Assembly (NCBI RefSeq): GCF_040869045.1
Contig: NC_090320.1
Span: forward strand, 118,243,112-118,307,111
Direction of reading: 5' to 3'
Length of the DNA: 64,000 nucleotides
Source: Eurosta solidaginis
Lineage: Eukaryota; Arthropoda; Insecta; Diptera; Tephritidae
In this document: in pieces, positions 44,406 through 54,843 of the stretch
Layout of the letters: the number at the start of each line of letters is the position of its first letter
Position numbering within the stretch: the stretch's first letter is position 1
Translations under genes and position numbers: made by a program
The notes under the pieces: model-generated
Told to the model about the DNA's origin: nothing
The model's database searches: none
Seen by the model: the letters and a program-made list of their open reading frames with translations, nothing else

Positions 44406-46047
44406 TAATATGAAGATCCGTCGTCGAAACTTTCCAGAATCCGTTTGGAATTGTCGGAATATAATTTTACCATAGAATATATTAATGGAAAATCTAACGT
44501 AGGTGCAGACGCATTATCGCGAATTTCAATTCAATAACTTAAAAATTCCAATAATCAAATTTTAGCAGTACAGACGAGGTCTATGACGAAACGTCACGAA
44601 CAATTACAACAATCGGCTGAAGACATAAACGAAGAAAATGTCAAATTACAGGTATTCGACAAGTTTTCATATAATTTTTCGAAGAAAATCCATAGGATAA
44701 AAAGCCAAATTTGTCTTGACAACGATAATGGTAAAATCAATTTAAAAATATATGCGCATTTAAAACATAAAAAACTCGCGTTACTTAATATTGTGTGTAC
44801 TAACAAAATGATGCAATTAGATGAATTACTTTTGAAGCTTGAAAAAGAAGCTGGTAAACACAATATTAAGCAAGCAGAATGGCAAAAAGATTATCAGTTA
44901 TTTAAATATTTTTCTATTTCAAATTTTAAAGGTACAGGGAATTCAATTTTAAAAAATTTACAAATACTATTAATAGAACCTGTCGAAACAGTTACGGACA
45001 ACGACAAAAAACTTAAATTAATGGAAATTTACCACAATGACCCGATACCAGGAGGTCACTGCGGAAATAAAAAGCTTTACTCAAAAATACGTACAAAATA
45101 TTATTGGAAAGGTATGACCTTGTGATATTGCCACATACGTCAAAAATTGCAAAAAATGCCTTTTGAATAAAGTCAAGCCAAAAACCAAAGAAAATTTGGT
45201 GCTTACACCAACACCCTGCAAACCATTCGATGTCGTAGTTATAGATACAATAGGACCTTTGCCTGAATCAAATAATGGGAATAGGTTCGCGGTTACCATT
45301 ATGTGCGACTTAAGCAAATACCTAGTTACAATATCAATCCCTGATAAGACAGCAAAAACAATCGCAACAGCCATTTTTGAAGGCTTCATCCTCATTTATG
45401 GCATAATGAAATCAATTAAAACCGATTTAGGAACCGAATATAAAAATAAAATTTTCGCTGAATTAACTAAACTCCTAAAAATCGAACATAATTTTTCTAC
45501 AGCTTACCATCATGAAACCCTAGGTACAATTGAAAGAAATCATCGGGTGTTTAATGAATATTTACGAGCTTTTCTAAATGATAACTTCCCCGAATGGGAC
45601 GTTTATTTGAAATATTTTACATTTTTGCATAATACAACTCCTAGTACAGTTTTTGATAATGGATTTACTCCATACAAATTAGTATTCGGTAGAAATGTTA
45701 CCTTACCAAATGAAGTTCAAAAGGAACAAATCGATCCAATTTACAATGTTGAAAATTATGCAAAAGAAGTAAAATATAGACTACAAAAAACACATAAAAT
45801 AGCAAAAGATTTAATGAATAAACATAAAATTAAAAATAAGGATATATATGATAAGAGGGCGCGTCCGTTAGCGATTAATATAAACGATAAAGTAGTAGTA
45901 CAAAAAGAACCTAGAAATAAACACGAAAGTATTTATCAAGGACCATATATAGTCACAAAAATTGATGGAGTTAATGTCACGGTTTTAGATGAAATGAATA
46001 AAAAGGAAAAAACCGTTCACAAAAACCGAATCAATAAGGTAAACTAA
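44406..46047 (+). pseudogene. Gypsy Y pol, RNase H end and integrase
   Basis: PSSKLSRIRLELSEYNFTIE and GKSNVGADALSRIS end RNase H. The integrase zinc region is YHNDPIPGGHCGNKKLYSKI, with a stop at 45123 and a shift before the CxxC. The core frame (45163-46047) has VVIDTIGPLPES, IKTDLGTEYKNK and TIERNHRVFNEY (D, D, E). The C-terminal GPY region is YQGPYIVTKI and the end is KTVHKNRINKVN. The last 294 codons are uninterrupted. Confidence 0.9.
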
Positions 46048-46306
46048 ACTTTTCTTCATACAAATTTACAAACTAGCTTGAAATCTCAAATTTAAATTTA
46101 TATTAATATACGAAAACAAAAATTTCAATTTGCATGTAAATAAAACCAAATATTAATATGCACGTACTATTTGTAATAAATATATATAATCCATTAATTT
46201 AGTGCAATAGAAATTAGAAAACAAATTACATGTAAGTAATTAAATTAATATTAACAAAATTTCATATGTGAAAGGAAAAAATTGTTCTGATTGAACGAAT
46301 GAGAAA

Positions 46307-46426
46307 AAAGGGGAGGAACACCCTAATATCATACATTCATTCAACCAAAACGATTTAAGTCATAGGAACAAGAAGAATATGACAAATCTGATCAACTTGT
46401 CAGATTCTTGTTTTTCTAAGGAAGGG
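46307..46426 (+). promoter_or_regulatory. Gypsy Y 3' region: distal purine tract, conserved stem-loop, proximal polypurine tract
   Basis: GGGGAGGAACACCCTAAT (to 46327) is identical in Z (to 52079). A stem-loop follows, AAGAATATGACAA (46373-46385) with TTGTCAGATTCTT (46397-46409), enclosing TGATCA. AAGGAAGGG (about 46418-46426) abuts the LTR and is the likely plus-strand primer. Confidence 0.7.
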
Positions 46427-46975
46427 TGGTATAACCGCACTGCGTTACCCACCTTTACGCAAAAACACACTCCTGAGTGCAAGTGGCATCGCTGTCAGCT
46501 GTTGCTGAACAGCAATGCCAATTGCACAAGTGGCGTCGCTGTCAGCTGTTGCTGAACAGCAATGCCAATTGCACTCAGCAGTGGCAATTGCATTCAGCAA
46601 TATGGAAAAATGGCAACGCAGCGTGGGTACATTTTTACAGTTGAATTGAGCCGGCCACCGTGACTGACATATAAAAAGAAAGCTTAAATTATACCGAGTG
46701 TAAAATTAACACATAACTAAATCCAAGTGACGCTAACGAAACTAAAAGCAAAAGTGTTAAGAAACTAAGTTAGAACTATGTGTTAAAGAATTAGGTCGAA
46801 GTAAAAGTGTTAGGGAACCAAAGTTTAAATAAAAGGAAAGCTATATTTAAAACGATATGAAATTTTATTGAAAAGTAAAGGAAGACACGAGGGACTAAGG
46901 AAAAACGTAAGTGTGTGTAAAAGCGGCGTGTGTGTGCAGCATATTTTTGGTGTCCAAGATGGGCGCCTTAAAGTG
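46427..46975 (+). repeat. 3' LTR of gypsy Y with duplicated hairpin
   Basis: Starts TGGTATAACC, ends CGCCTTAAA. A 47-bp segment is duplicated in tandem (46481-46527, 46528-46574); each copy contains TGGCATCGCTGT or TGGCGTCGCTGT pairing with ACAGCAATGCCA. CATATAAAAAG near 46668 may be the TATA box. The LTR joins Z gag at 46976. Confidence 0.75.
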
Positions 46976-48250
46976 GTAAGCAAGTGCAAAAAATTCAGAC
47001 TCAGAATCCGATTCCGATAATTCAGCCTCAAGCTACAAAAGTTTAGCTTCATCTTCGACCGAAGTAGTCACAAACCAGGAAAATAGATTATCTTTATCAA
47101 CAGATTTTCCAGGCTTCGAAGATTCTTCCAGTAAAAATTTAACTTCTAATTTAGCTTCAAATCTTAACGATTCAACTAGTACAAAATTAACTTCAGCTTC
47201 TCTTACTTTAAAATCAGATTTGAGTGACTCAAATATTACAAACTTAGTTACCCCTTCTTCTAACGTAAACCCAGATCTTAACGATCCAATTAGTACAGAC
47301 GTGGCCTCACCTTCTTCTAAATCAGCTTCAGATCTCAACGATCAAATCATGGCAACACCTGAGGAAAAGAGAATTTTCATTAACACATGTGCTAATTCTA
47401 TTAGAGAAAACTACAGTGGTGATCCTCTAGCACTTGAAACTTTTATAGACAAAATTTAATTACTTGAGCAATTCGCTACTGCAGATTTAACTGGTACTTT
47501 TATAGCGTTCTTAAAATCAAAACTGGAGTGTAAAGCCCGTGAAGCAATACCGACGCAAGTAACGTCAGTTAACGAAATTAAAGCAGCTCTACGTAGTGGG
47601 ATCAAACCGGACAACTCGAAAGTTGTAGTAGGGAGAATTGCAGCGTTGCACGTTAGCAATAACAATTACACAGATTTTGCAAAAAAAGTTGTAGATTTAG
47701 CTGACTCACTTGAGCGGTCTCTTATTATTGAGGGGATCACTCAAGCGAAAGCTCATAAAATGGCAGTCGAACAAACTGTTAACGTGTGTCGTTTAAACGC
47801 AAAATCAAAACCAGTTTAGCCTCAACGGAGTTTACAGATCCGAAAGACGTGGTAGCAAAATTAATTGTAGAGAAAATAACGAAGTAACAGAGCGTCAGGT
47901 TTTAGCTTTATGATCACGTGGTAACAATACATTCAGAAAATCACGTAGTAGTTATCGTGGTTTTTACCCAAATCACAACTATACTGGCTATAGAAATAAT
48001 AGCTCATTCTCATACAACAGCAACCGTAACGGTAACAATAATCAGAGATATCGATATGATAACAGAAATAGATACCAAAATAACAACAATAGTAATACAC
48101 GACCAAATTCCAATCCACATACAAATAGTAGCAACAATAGAAGTAACAATGCAAGATCGTCCAACGGTAGAGGTAGAAATGCAAACGTACGCGCTTTAAA
48201 TGCGAGTGCCCCTCGGGAGGGAACACTGAGGGGGGACGAACTAAGCGAGT
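46976..48250 (+). pseudogene. Gypsy Z gag, several frameshifts
   Basis: Resumes with GGTAAGCAAGTGCAAAAAAT-like sequence as in X. Recognisable blocks: ENRLSLSTDFPGFEDSSSKN, IMATPEEKRIFINTCANSIR, a stop at 47457, LLEQFATADLTGTFIAFLKS, YTDFAKKVVDLADSLERSL and AHKMAVEQTVNVCRLNA. A deletion near 47805 shifts the tail, which ends in RALNASAPREGTLRGDE. There is no CCHC knuckle. Confidence 0.85.
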
Positions 48251-49133
48251 AAGCGAACTTCCTTCACCAGTAGGCATATACTGTTTAAATTTAAATTATT
48301 CATATTTCATAGATTTACAACTTAACGAGTCACAAAAATTGTGTTCATTCTTAGTAGACACTCAAGCAGACATTTCTTTAATAAAAATATCATGTCTAGA
48401 CAATAATATTTCCTTAAATACAAACGACATTATCAACATTACCGGTGTCACTTCAAATTCAGTTTCCACTTTAGGTAAAATTGCCGTAAACTTAAATTTT
48501 TCAAACTTTTCTCTTAAACATACTTTACATGTAATAAATGAAGACTTTAATATTCCATCCGATGGCATACTGGGTAAAGATTTTCTGAAAATTAACAAAT
48601 GCATTATTAATTATGAAAGAAATAGTATTTCCTTTTGGGTAGGTAATGAAAAAGTCGCGATACCAATCCTACATGGAACAGAAAGCGATAGTTGTATCAT
48701 TCCTCCCAGATGTGAAATATTCAGACTTTTTGATTTAGGATATTCACCCGAGAAAGTTTTCGTGGACTCGCAAGAAATTGAAAAGGGCGTTTTCACAGCT
48801 AGGTGCATTGTTAATTCCAGTATCCCAATAATTAAAGTCATTAACACCACGGACGATGTAAAGTATGTGAAAAGAAAAAGTATTCGGACAGAAAAACTTT
48901 CAAATTATAATGTTTATACAATTAACAAGACAAAAACAGAAGACAAACGTACGAAAAAACTGATTTCAATTTTAAAAAACCAAATACTTCAACATGCTCA
49001 TAGTAAATTAATTGACCTTTGCATAGATTATGCCGACATTTTCGCTCTTGACACGGACAAAATGACTTTAAACAACTTCTACGAGCAAAAATTAAGACTG
49101 ACAGACAGCGAGCCGGTATATGTTAAAAACTAG
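48251..49133 (+). pseudogene. Gypsy Z pol, protease region
   Basis: An open frame from 48339 (and earlier) holds CSFLVDTQADISLIKISCLD, INITGVTSNSVSTLGKIAVN, IPSDGILGKDFLKINKCIIN, IIPPRCEIFRLFDLG and YADIFALDTDKMTLNNFYEQ. It ends in a stop at 49131-49133. It is the most complete protease region of the three related copies. DTQA occupies the active site here too. Confidence 0.88.
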
Positions 49134-50081
49134 CGATTGTCATACTCTCAACGCGAAGAAATAAATTGCCAAGTAAATAGTTAGACAACGATTTGATTGA
49201 ACCCAGTTACTTTAATTACAATAGTCCTTTGATTGTAGTCCCAAAGAAAGATACTTTTTCGGGATTTCATCAAATCCCCTTACATCTTGACTCACGTGAC
49301 ATTACTTCTTTCAGCACTGACCGAGGTGCATTTAGATGGAAAGTGCTTCCATTTGGCTTAAATATAGCACCAAATTCGTTCTCACGAATGATGACAATAG
49401 CTTTTTCGGGTATACCACCCAATGTCGCATTTTTGTACGTCGACGATATTATCGTCATAGGGTGTAGCGAAGCACACCACATTAAAAATCTTTCAAAAGT
49501 CTTCAGTACTTGTAGATATTTTAATCTCAAACTTAGCCCAAATAAATGCAACTTTTTACGACCAGAAGTTACATTTTTAGGTCATAAATGTTCAGCCAAA
49601 GGTTTTGTTGCCAGACGACTCTAAGATAAACGCAATTAAAAAGTATACAAAACCGACTGATAAAGACGCGGTACGACGATTTGTCGCGTTTGCAAACTAT
49701 TACAGAAGGTTTATACCTATTTTTGCGTCTCTGGCAGCGCCTCTAAACCGATTAAGCAGAAAAAGAGTTGAATTTGTATGGGATGTTGAGTGCGAAAAAG
49801 CATTTTTGTCTTTGAAAGCAGCGTTACTTTCACCAAAATTACTTCAATATCCGGATTTTACTAAACAATTCATTATTACAGTTGATGCTTCCACAACTGG
49901 ATGTGGAGCTATTTTGAGTCAAGAACAACAAGGTAGTGATTTGCCAATTTGTTTCGCTTCTAAAGCATTTAATAAAGCCGAACAGAAAAAACCCATTATA
50001 GAATTAGAACTTTTAGCTATTTACTTTGCAATTTCGACCATACGCTTATGGCACCCATTTCATTGTAAAATCAGACTATAG
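49134..50081 (+). pseudogene. Gypsy Z pol, reverse transcriptase and RNase H start
   Basis: SPLIVVPKKDTFSGFHQIPL shows an in-frame deletion of the block carrying the first catalytic Asp (LDLFSG becomes DTFSG). The second site is intact: FLYVDDIIVIG near 49440. A base change near 49605 shifts frame. Then LLPDDSKINAIKKYTKPTDK, FANYYRRFIPIFASLAAPLN and FIITVDASTTGCGAILSQEQ follow, with a small deletion at about 50035. Confidence 0.9.
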
Positions 50082-51746
50082 ACCTCTAGAATACTTATTC
50101 AACATGAAAGACCCATCTTCAAAACTTTCAAGAATAAGACTGGAACTATCTGAATATAACTTTACTATTGTATATATAAAAGGTAAATCAAACGTTTGTG
50201 CTGATGCACTATCGCGTATAACAATCGATGAGATTAAAGAAGCTAACAAACAAATTTTGGCAGTACCGACAAGAGCCATGACAAAAAAGGCAAACGATAA
50301 AAATTTACATAGGAAAACAGACAAAAACAACGAAAAACAAATTACTTTACATGTCTACGACAAATTTTCATTTAATTTTTCGAAAAAAGTTCCACGAATA
50401 AGATCCGCAATTACGTACGATAAAAATAATAAAACAACAAATTTAAGAATTTTTGCGCATATTAAACATAAGAAGCTCGAGTTACTTAGTTTTGAGCTTG
50501 TTAACGAAATAACGACTTTAGAGAAATTACTTTCGAGGCTTGAATCAGAAACCGGCAAACGCAAAATTAAGAAAATTGAATGGCCTAAAAACGATATTTT
50601 GTTCGAACATTATACTATTACAAATTTCAAAAATATTGGAAATAAAATTTTAAAATCATTAGAAATTATTCTAACAGATCCAGTGGAGACAGTAACAGAA
50701 GAAGACACAAAACTAAAACTTATGAAAATTTACCATAACGATCCAATTTCAGGTGGACATTGCGGAATGAAAAAACGGTACGCAAAATTACGAACCAAAT
50801 ATTATTGGAAAAATATGACTCGTGATATATCGAAATATATCAAAAGTTGTAATGATTGTCTTTTAAACAAAGTGAAACCTAAAACGAAAGAAAAACTCGT
50901 TTTAACACCAACTCCTTGTAAACCATTTGATCTATTAGTAATAGACAAAATAGGACCTCTTCCTGAGTCCAAACACGGTAACAAGTTCGCAGTGACCATG
51001 ATTTGCGACATGACTAAATATCTGGTAACAGTTGCTATATCAGACAAATCAGCAAAAACAATTGCTGCAACCATTTTCGAAACATTTATTTTAACCTACC
51101 GCGTAATGAACGCCATAAAATCAGATTTAGGTACAGAATTCAAAAACGAATTATTTGAAGAATTAGCTAAACTCTTAAATATTAAACATAATTTTTCAAC
51201 TGCATACCATCACGAAGCTGTTGGTACAATAGAACGTAATCATAGAGTTTTTAATGAATACTTGCGTGCATATTTAGACAATACTTTTTTTGATTGTGAT
51301 ATTTACTTAAAATACTTTACCTTCCTACACAATACAACAACCAGCACAGTTTTCGACAATAAATTTTCTCCCTTCGAGTTATTATTTGGTAAAAATCAAC
51401 TTTGCCTCATGATTTGCGAAAGGAAAAAATTGACCCAATTTACAATGCCGAAAACTATGCTAAGGAAGTTAAATTTAGAATGCAAAAAACACATGAAATG
51501 GCAAAAGATTTAATAATTAAAAATGAAATACAATCCAAAACGTTTTATGATAGAACGGCACGACCTTTAGATATTAAAATAGGCGATAAAGTTCTTGTAC
51601 AAAGAGAACCAGGCCACAAACATGAAAATATATACCAGGGTCCTTTTAATGTAATAAAAATTATCGACCCTAATGTTACAATTGTTGATGAAACAACAAA
51701 AAAAGAAAAGACTGTACACCAAAATAGAATAAACAAAATAAATTAA
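50026..51746 (+). pseudogene. Gypsy Z pol, RNase H end and integrase
   Basis: YGTHFIVKSDYRPLEYLFNM and GKSNVCADALSR end RNase H. Integrase: YHNDPISGGHCGMKKRYAKL, CNDCLLNKVKPKTKEK, then D in VIDKIGPLPES, D in KSDLGTEF and E in TIERNHRVFNEY. A frameshift at about 51400 separates the last part (51402-51746), which has YQGPFNVIKIIDPN and KTVHQNRINKIN. Otherwise about 460 codons are intact. Confidence 0.9.
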
Positions 51747-52058
51747 TTTATTTAGCAATATATTAGTATATTCATACATGTACATTAGAAATTCTTTTTA
51801 CAAACAGCCAAGAAGGCAGAACAAAAATAATACAAATTTAAATGTAAAACAAAAATATACAAATCTAGATGTCAAAAAAAAAAAAAACAAACAAACATAT
51901 TTTCCCATATTGTAATCAACAATTTTAATAGGAAAATGAAAATTTATAATTCAATTTTTTTTTTTTTCATATAAAAACACTTATTTTAGCTTTTATCCTT
52001 AGCTTGTACAATTAAAACATTTTGAATAGCCACATAATTGCTCCGAACGAACGATTTC

Positions 52059-52192
52059 AAAGGGGAGGAACACCCTAATGTGAACAAATTCGTTCATTCG
52101 CAACAATTCTTTAACTTATGCAAAAGAAGAACTGACAAAACTGATCACTTTGCCAATTCTTCTTTTTCCCCAAAAAGGATGATGTAACAGAG
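52059..52192 (+). promoter_or_regulatory. Gypsy Z 3' region: purine tract, stem-loop, polypurine tract
   Basis: GGGGAGGAACACCCTAAT to 52079. Stem AAGAACTGACAAA (52127-52139) with TTTGCCAATTCTT (52149-52161) around TGATCA. The proximal purine tract AAAAAGGATGA abuts the LTR at 52193. The layout is the same as in Y. Confidence 0.7.
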
Positions 52193-52617
52193 CCTTAATA
52201 AATAATAAAATGTCACCCTGTGTTCAAGTTGCTGCAACACCCGTTATCTACCCACGGGTGTGGAACAACTTGAACACAGATCAATTCGGCAAGACCATCT
52301 ATCATTATTAATTTGGCAACTTAACAAAAACGCAACACATAAGAAGTGAGAAAACTAAAACTAATTTGTAAAACTAAAATATTTAAGTACAAATTAAGAA
52401 TTTGTGTAAAACAAATAATAAACATTTATTTACAAACCTCTATTTAAACATACATAAATGAAGAAAAGTACACGAACTAAAAATACTGTGTTTGTGATTG
52501 GGTGTGGAAATGCTTGCGCGTGCGAGCACACATTTCATCCCTTACAAAGGTGCCCAGGAGTGCGTGAGTGGGCATCAGTAGCAGCTTTTTGCTCGTAGGT
52601 TCCAAAGGAACTTTACA
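52193..52617 (+). repeat. 3' LTR of gypsy Z (425 bp)
   Basis: TGTAACAGAGCC to AAAGGAACTTTACA. It aligns with 21985-22417, including the 14-bp inverted repeat (52218-52231, 52266-52279). Confidence 0.9.
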
Positions 52618-52621
52618 GTAC
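52618..52621. repeat. 4-bp target-site duplication GTAC, right copy
   Basis: GTAC directly after the 3' LTR, matching 21981-21984. Confidence 0.8.
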
Positions 52622-53439
52622 GCACGAGCGAAATAAGTATTGGCAGGTGGCCGGATGCCAATGTTACCATCGGCTGCCAGTGGCGCAGTTTACGAGTCCA
52701 GCGCTCACGATTGATATATCTGGCGAACTGTGACAGCTTCCTACCATTTGATCCGCCAACATCTCACCCCTACTGTCTGCCTGCAAGTTTGAATGCCATA
52801 TATCGTGATGGGCATTGAAATCGCCTAAAATAATGCGATTATTGCCAGTGAGTAAGGCGTTGATATTAGGGCGTTATCCACTGGGGCAGCAGATGGCAGG
52901 AGGGATGTCGATGTTGACGATTCCTAGGTTTACATCGCCTGACCGGGCAGATAAGCCTTGACGTTCTACGACACTGTCCCTGCTGCCGATGTCGGGATCA
53001 AATAAATAATATTGCACAGAGTGGTGTATGATAAACGCGAGGGCACCTCCATTTCCGCTCTCGCGATCTTTTCTGTGGACATTATACCCAGAACAAGTCT
53101 GCAGAGCAGATCTTGCTGTGATTTCAGTCTCTTGAGTCGCAGCAATGCGGATGTCATGCCGCTTCATGAAATCGACTATCTCCGTGATCTTCCCAGTTAA
53201 TCCATTACAGTTTAACTGCAGAATTCTGATGTGCAACGGGGGAGACGTCGTCATTCTTGGAGTAAGTGACGGGTGACTACGCCCGGATTGTGAAACGCTA
53301 GGACGCAACTGCTGTTGTGGCCCTGGGACTGGACGTCCTTGGGTAAGCATTGGGGTACTCGGTGTGTTTGGGATTGCGGCTTGGCAACATGGCGCTATGA
53401 AACCCGTCGGGCGGTTGCTGTCGCAGAGACCAGAACATC
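52622..53439 (-). pseudogene. Jockey ORF2 start: apurinic endonuclease domain
   Basis: After a Pro/Gln-rich linker: IRILQLNCNGLTGKITEIVD, RIAATQETEITARSALQTCS, YNVHRKDRESGNGGALAFII and QGLSARSGDVNLGIVNIDIP, the start of the EEP endonuclease fold (Asn and Glu sites LNCN and QETE). The frame stops near 52874. The region with RIILGDFNAHHDIWHSNLQA follows in another frame at about 52840-52780, then SPDISIVSAGLVN. It is inactive through frameshifts and the gypsy insertion. Confidence 0.85.
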
Positions 53440-54000
53440 TAGGAAAGTGGCACCGTCCAAGGTAGGAGCAGCATTGGGCGGATGTCGCAAACATATATAT
53501 TCTGTGCTGGCAAACGGTGCAAAAGGAGGTAGGGACTAAGAGTCTGTTTCCCTGACCTACACGATTGCTGCCGAAAAAGAGGGGGAAGAAGACGGGGGCA
53601 GGGACTGATGCTCGCCATTGCTCCCGACTCTACTACGAAGGTTGTAGGTATGAGAGGGAGCGGCCGTATGAGTTGGTGGTGGCGTAGGGCGCGAGCAGTA
53701 GTGGGTACTTGTTGTGGCTTGCTCAGCAGCGGGGCTGCTGGAAGGTAGTCGGAGGGCGCTAAGGCGTAGACTACGGAACGGCCTTGGGCGTGAACAGCAA
53801 GGAGCCACAAAAGAATTATCAAAGTTACGTGGACGTCGGGTTTTGGGACCTAGCCCAGAACTACCTGTCCGATGCAACCATCCCTTGCACGAGACACACT
53901 GACAAGAGTATGACCGTCCAAAAAAGCTCCTTTTCCGGCAGACACAGCAAAACCATTTCTAAGGATCGGGGTCAGGAGACGGACGCGGATTTGATTCGAT
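53440..54000 (-). pseudogene. Jockey ORF1-like, cysteine-rich
   Basis: Minus-strand pieces: WFCCVCRKRSFFGRSYSCQC followed by VSCKGWLH (about 53960-53875), a PHD/zinc-finger-like cysteine cluster; then a Pro/Ser-rich part with SHTYNLRSRVGSNGEHQSLP and SSSPSFSAAIV (about 53650-53557). CHFPRCSGLCDSNRPTGFIA and PCC follow at 53460-53395 as a second cysteine cluster. Frames change between pieces. Confidence 0.6.
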
Positions 54001-54110
54001 ACCTTCCCGGAGCAAGAGAATATGGAGCAGTCCCGCTGCAAGGAGCTGCTGGGAGGATGATAATTTGTGGGAGGGACGCAACAAATTATGTGGGGTTACA
54101 CTGAAATGAC

Positions 54111-54446
54111 AGTCCTGGGTCGGGAAAAATCCCTAATCGCTCCGGTACATAGAACCGACTGCTTTGGGAAGCGTTGGCTTCGGGGTGGTACACGGGAGTA
54201 AAGACTTGATCGATACTCATACAATAAGTAATCTGTTGCATAATTCATGAAACGAGTTAAACACCATTATCAAGTGCCAATATATTTCTGTTATAATGTA
54301 GTTGTTTTCGATACGGAAATGTACCTAAATCTAAATGCTGCTACAATCACAAACTTTTGTTGGCTGCTTTCCTTTGCTTTCAAAATACATTGCGAGCATA
54401 TTTGTTATGGTCCACTTGGGAGAGTCACCCTTGGAACGCACCAGTT
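54111..54446. other. No gene recognised
   Basis: May include the 5' UTR of the minus-strand jockey element. No supported coding frame. Confidence 0.4.
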
Positions 54447-54843
54447 GGCTGGTGATAGGGAAAAAGGTAGGATTCACCCTCACTCATGTCTGCCTGGGGT
54501 GGTTAAAGCAAATTTTTGTTAATTTCGCGCAGGTGGCATCGCGAAATAATCTAATGGTGTGGAAAAATTCCCAATAACTGCAACCACCATGGCGTAACTA
54601 TGCAAGGTGACAGCTGACTTGTAGTTTTTATACGATTTGACACTTCACCTTTCAGCGCAGTACGATTTTGACATTAGTACATCGGTTCACAAAAACAAAG
54701 TATATGGAACTTTTAATGATGGCGGCAGAAATGTCACCGTGACTACCACCTTGTATGGTTCCAACATGGCAACCACAGTTAAATCATACGATTTAACGGC
54801 GCCGTTCCACTACGCAGTCGCAATAATGGAATGGAATTTCGTC
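54447..54843. repeat. Dispersed repeat, copy 2 (matches 6031-6415)
   Basis: Shares TAGGATTCACC, CTCATGTCTGCCTGGGG, CACCATGGCGTAACTATG, GCAAGGTGACAGCTGA and TACCACCTTGTATGGTTCC with copy 1, in the same order and orientation. TTAAATC-ATAC-GATTTAA near 54780-54797 is a better palindrome than in copy 1. Confidence 0.75.

Larger units (their letters stand above)
39353..46975 (+). mobile_element. Gypsy Y, mdg1/412-like, inserted between Z leader and Z gag
   Basis: Only about 26 bp of the 5' LTR remain (39365-39390). PBS, long A-rich leader, gag, pol and a full 3' LTR (46427-46975) follow. The family is related to X/Z but clearly different at DNA level. Several frameshifts and stops make it inactive. 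The junctions coincide with the X position just before gag. Confidence 0.85.
21985..52617 (+). mobile_element. Nested mdg1/412-like gypsy composite, 30.6 kb, LTR to LTR
   Basis: The outer LTRs (21985-22417, 52193-52617) are near-identical, begin TGTAACAG and end TTACA, and are flanked by GTAC on both sides. The inside holds 5' copy X (to 28708), a series of unrelated insertions, gypsy Y and 3' copy Z. X and Z have almost the same integrase. A tandem X-Z pair formed by recombination and later invaded by other elements is the simplest reading; the middle LTR is missing. Confidence 0.75.
52622..54110 (-). mobile_element. Jockey-type LINE, 5' half
   Basis: Minus-strand ORF1 and the start of the endonuclease, ending at the GTAC junction. 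The protein reading LPILISLV-type before the junction continues as ADFIVTEKCTF at 21980. The 5' end of the element is not clear; recognisable sequence reaches about 54000. Confidence 0.8.

Noticed and set aside
52059..52079. GGGGAGGAAC tract taken as the LTR-adjacent polypurine tract
   Set aside because: LTR alignment with 21985 shows the LTR starts at 52193, so this tract is over 100 bp upstream. A different purine run abuts the LTR.
53012..53902. Plus-strand frames over the jockey 5' half
   Set aside because: Antisense of ORF1/endonuclease; no domains of their own.
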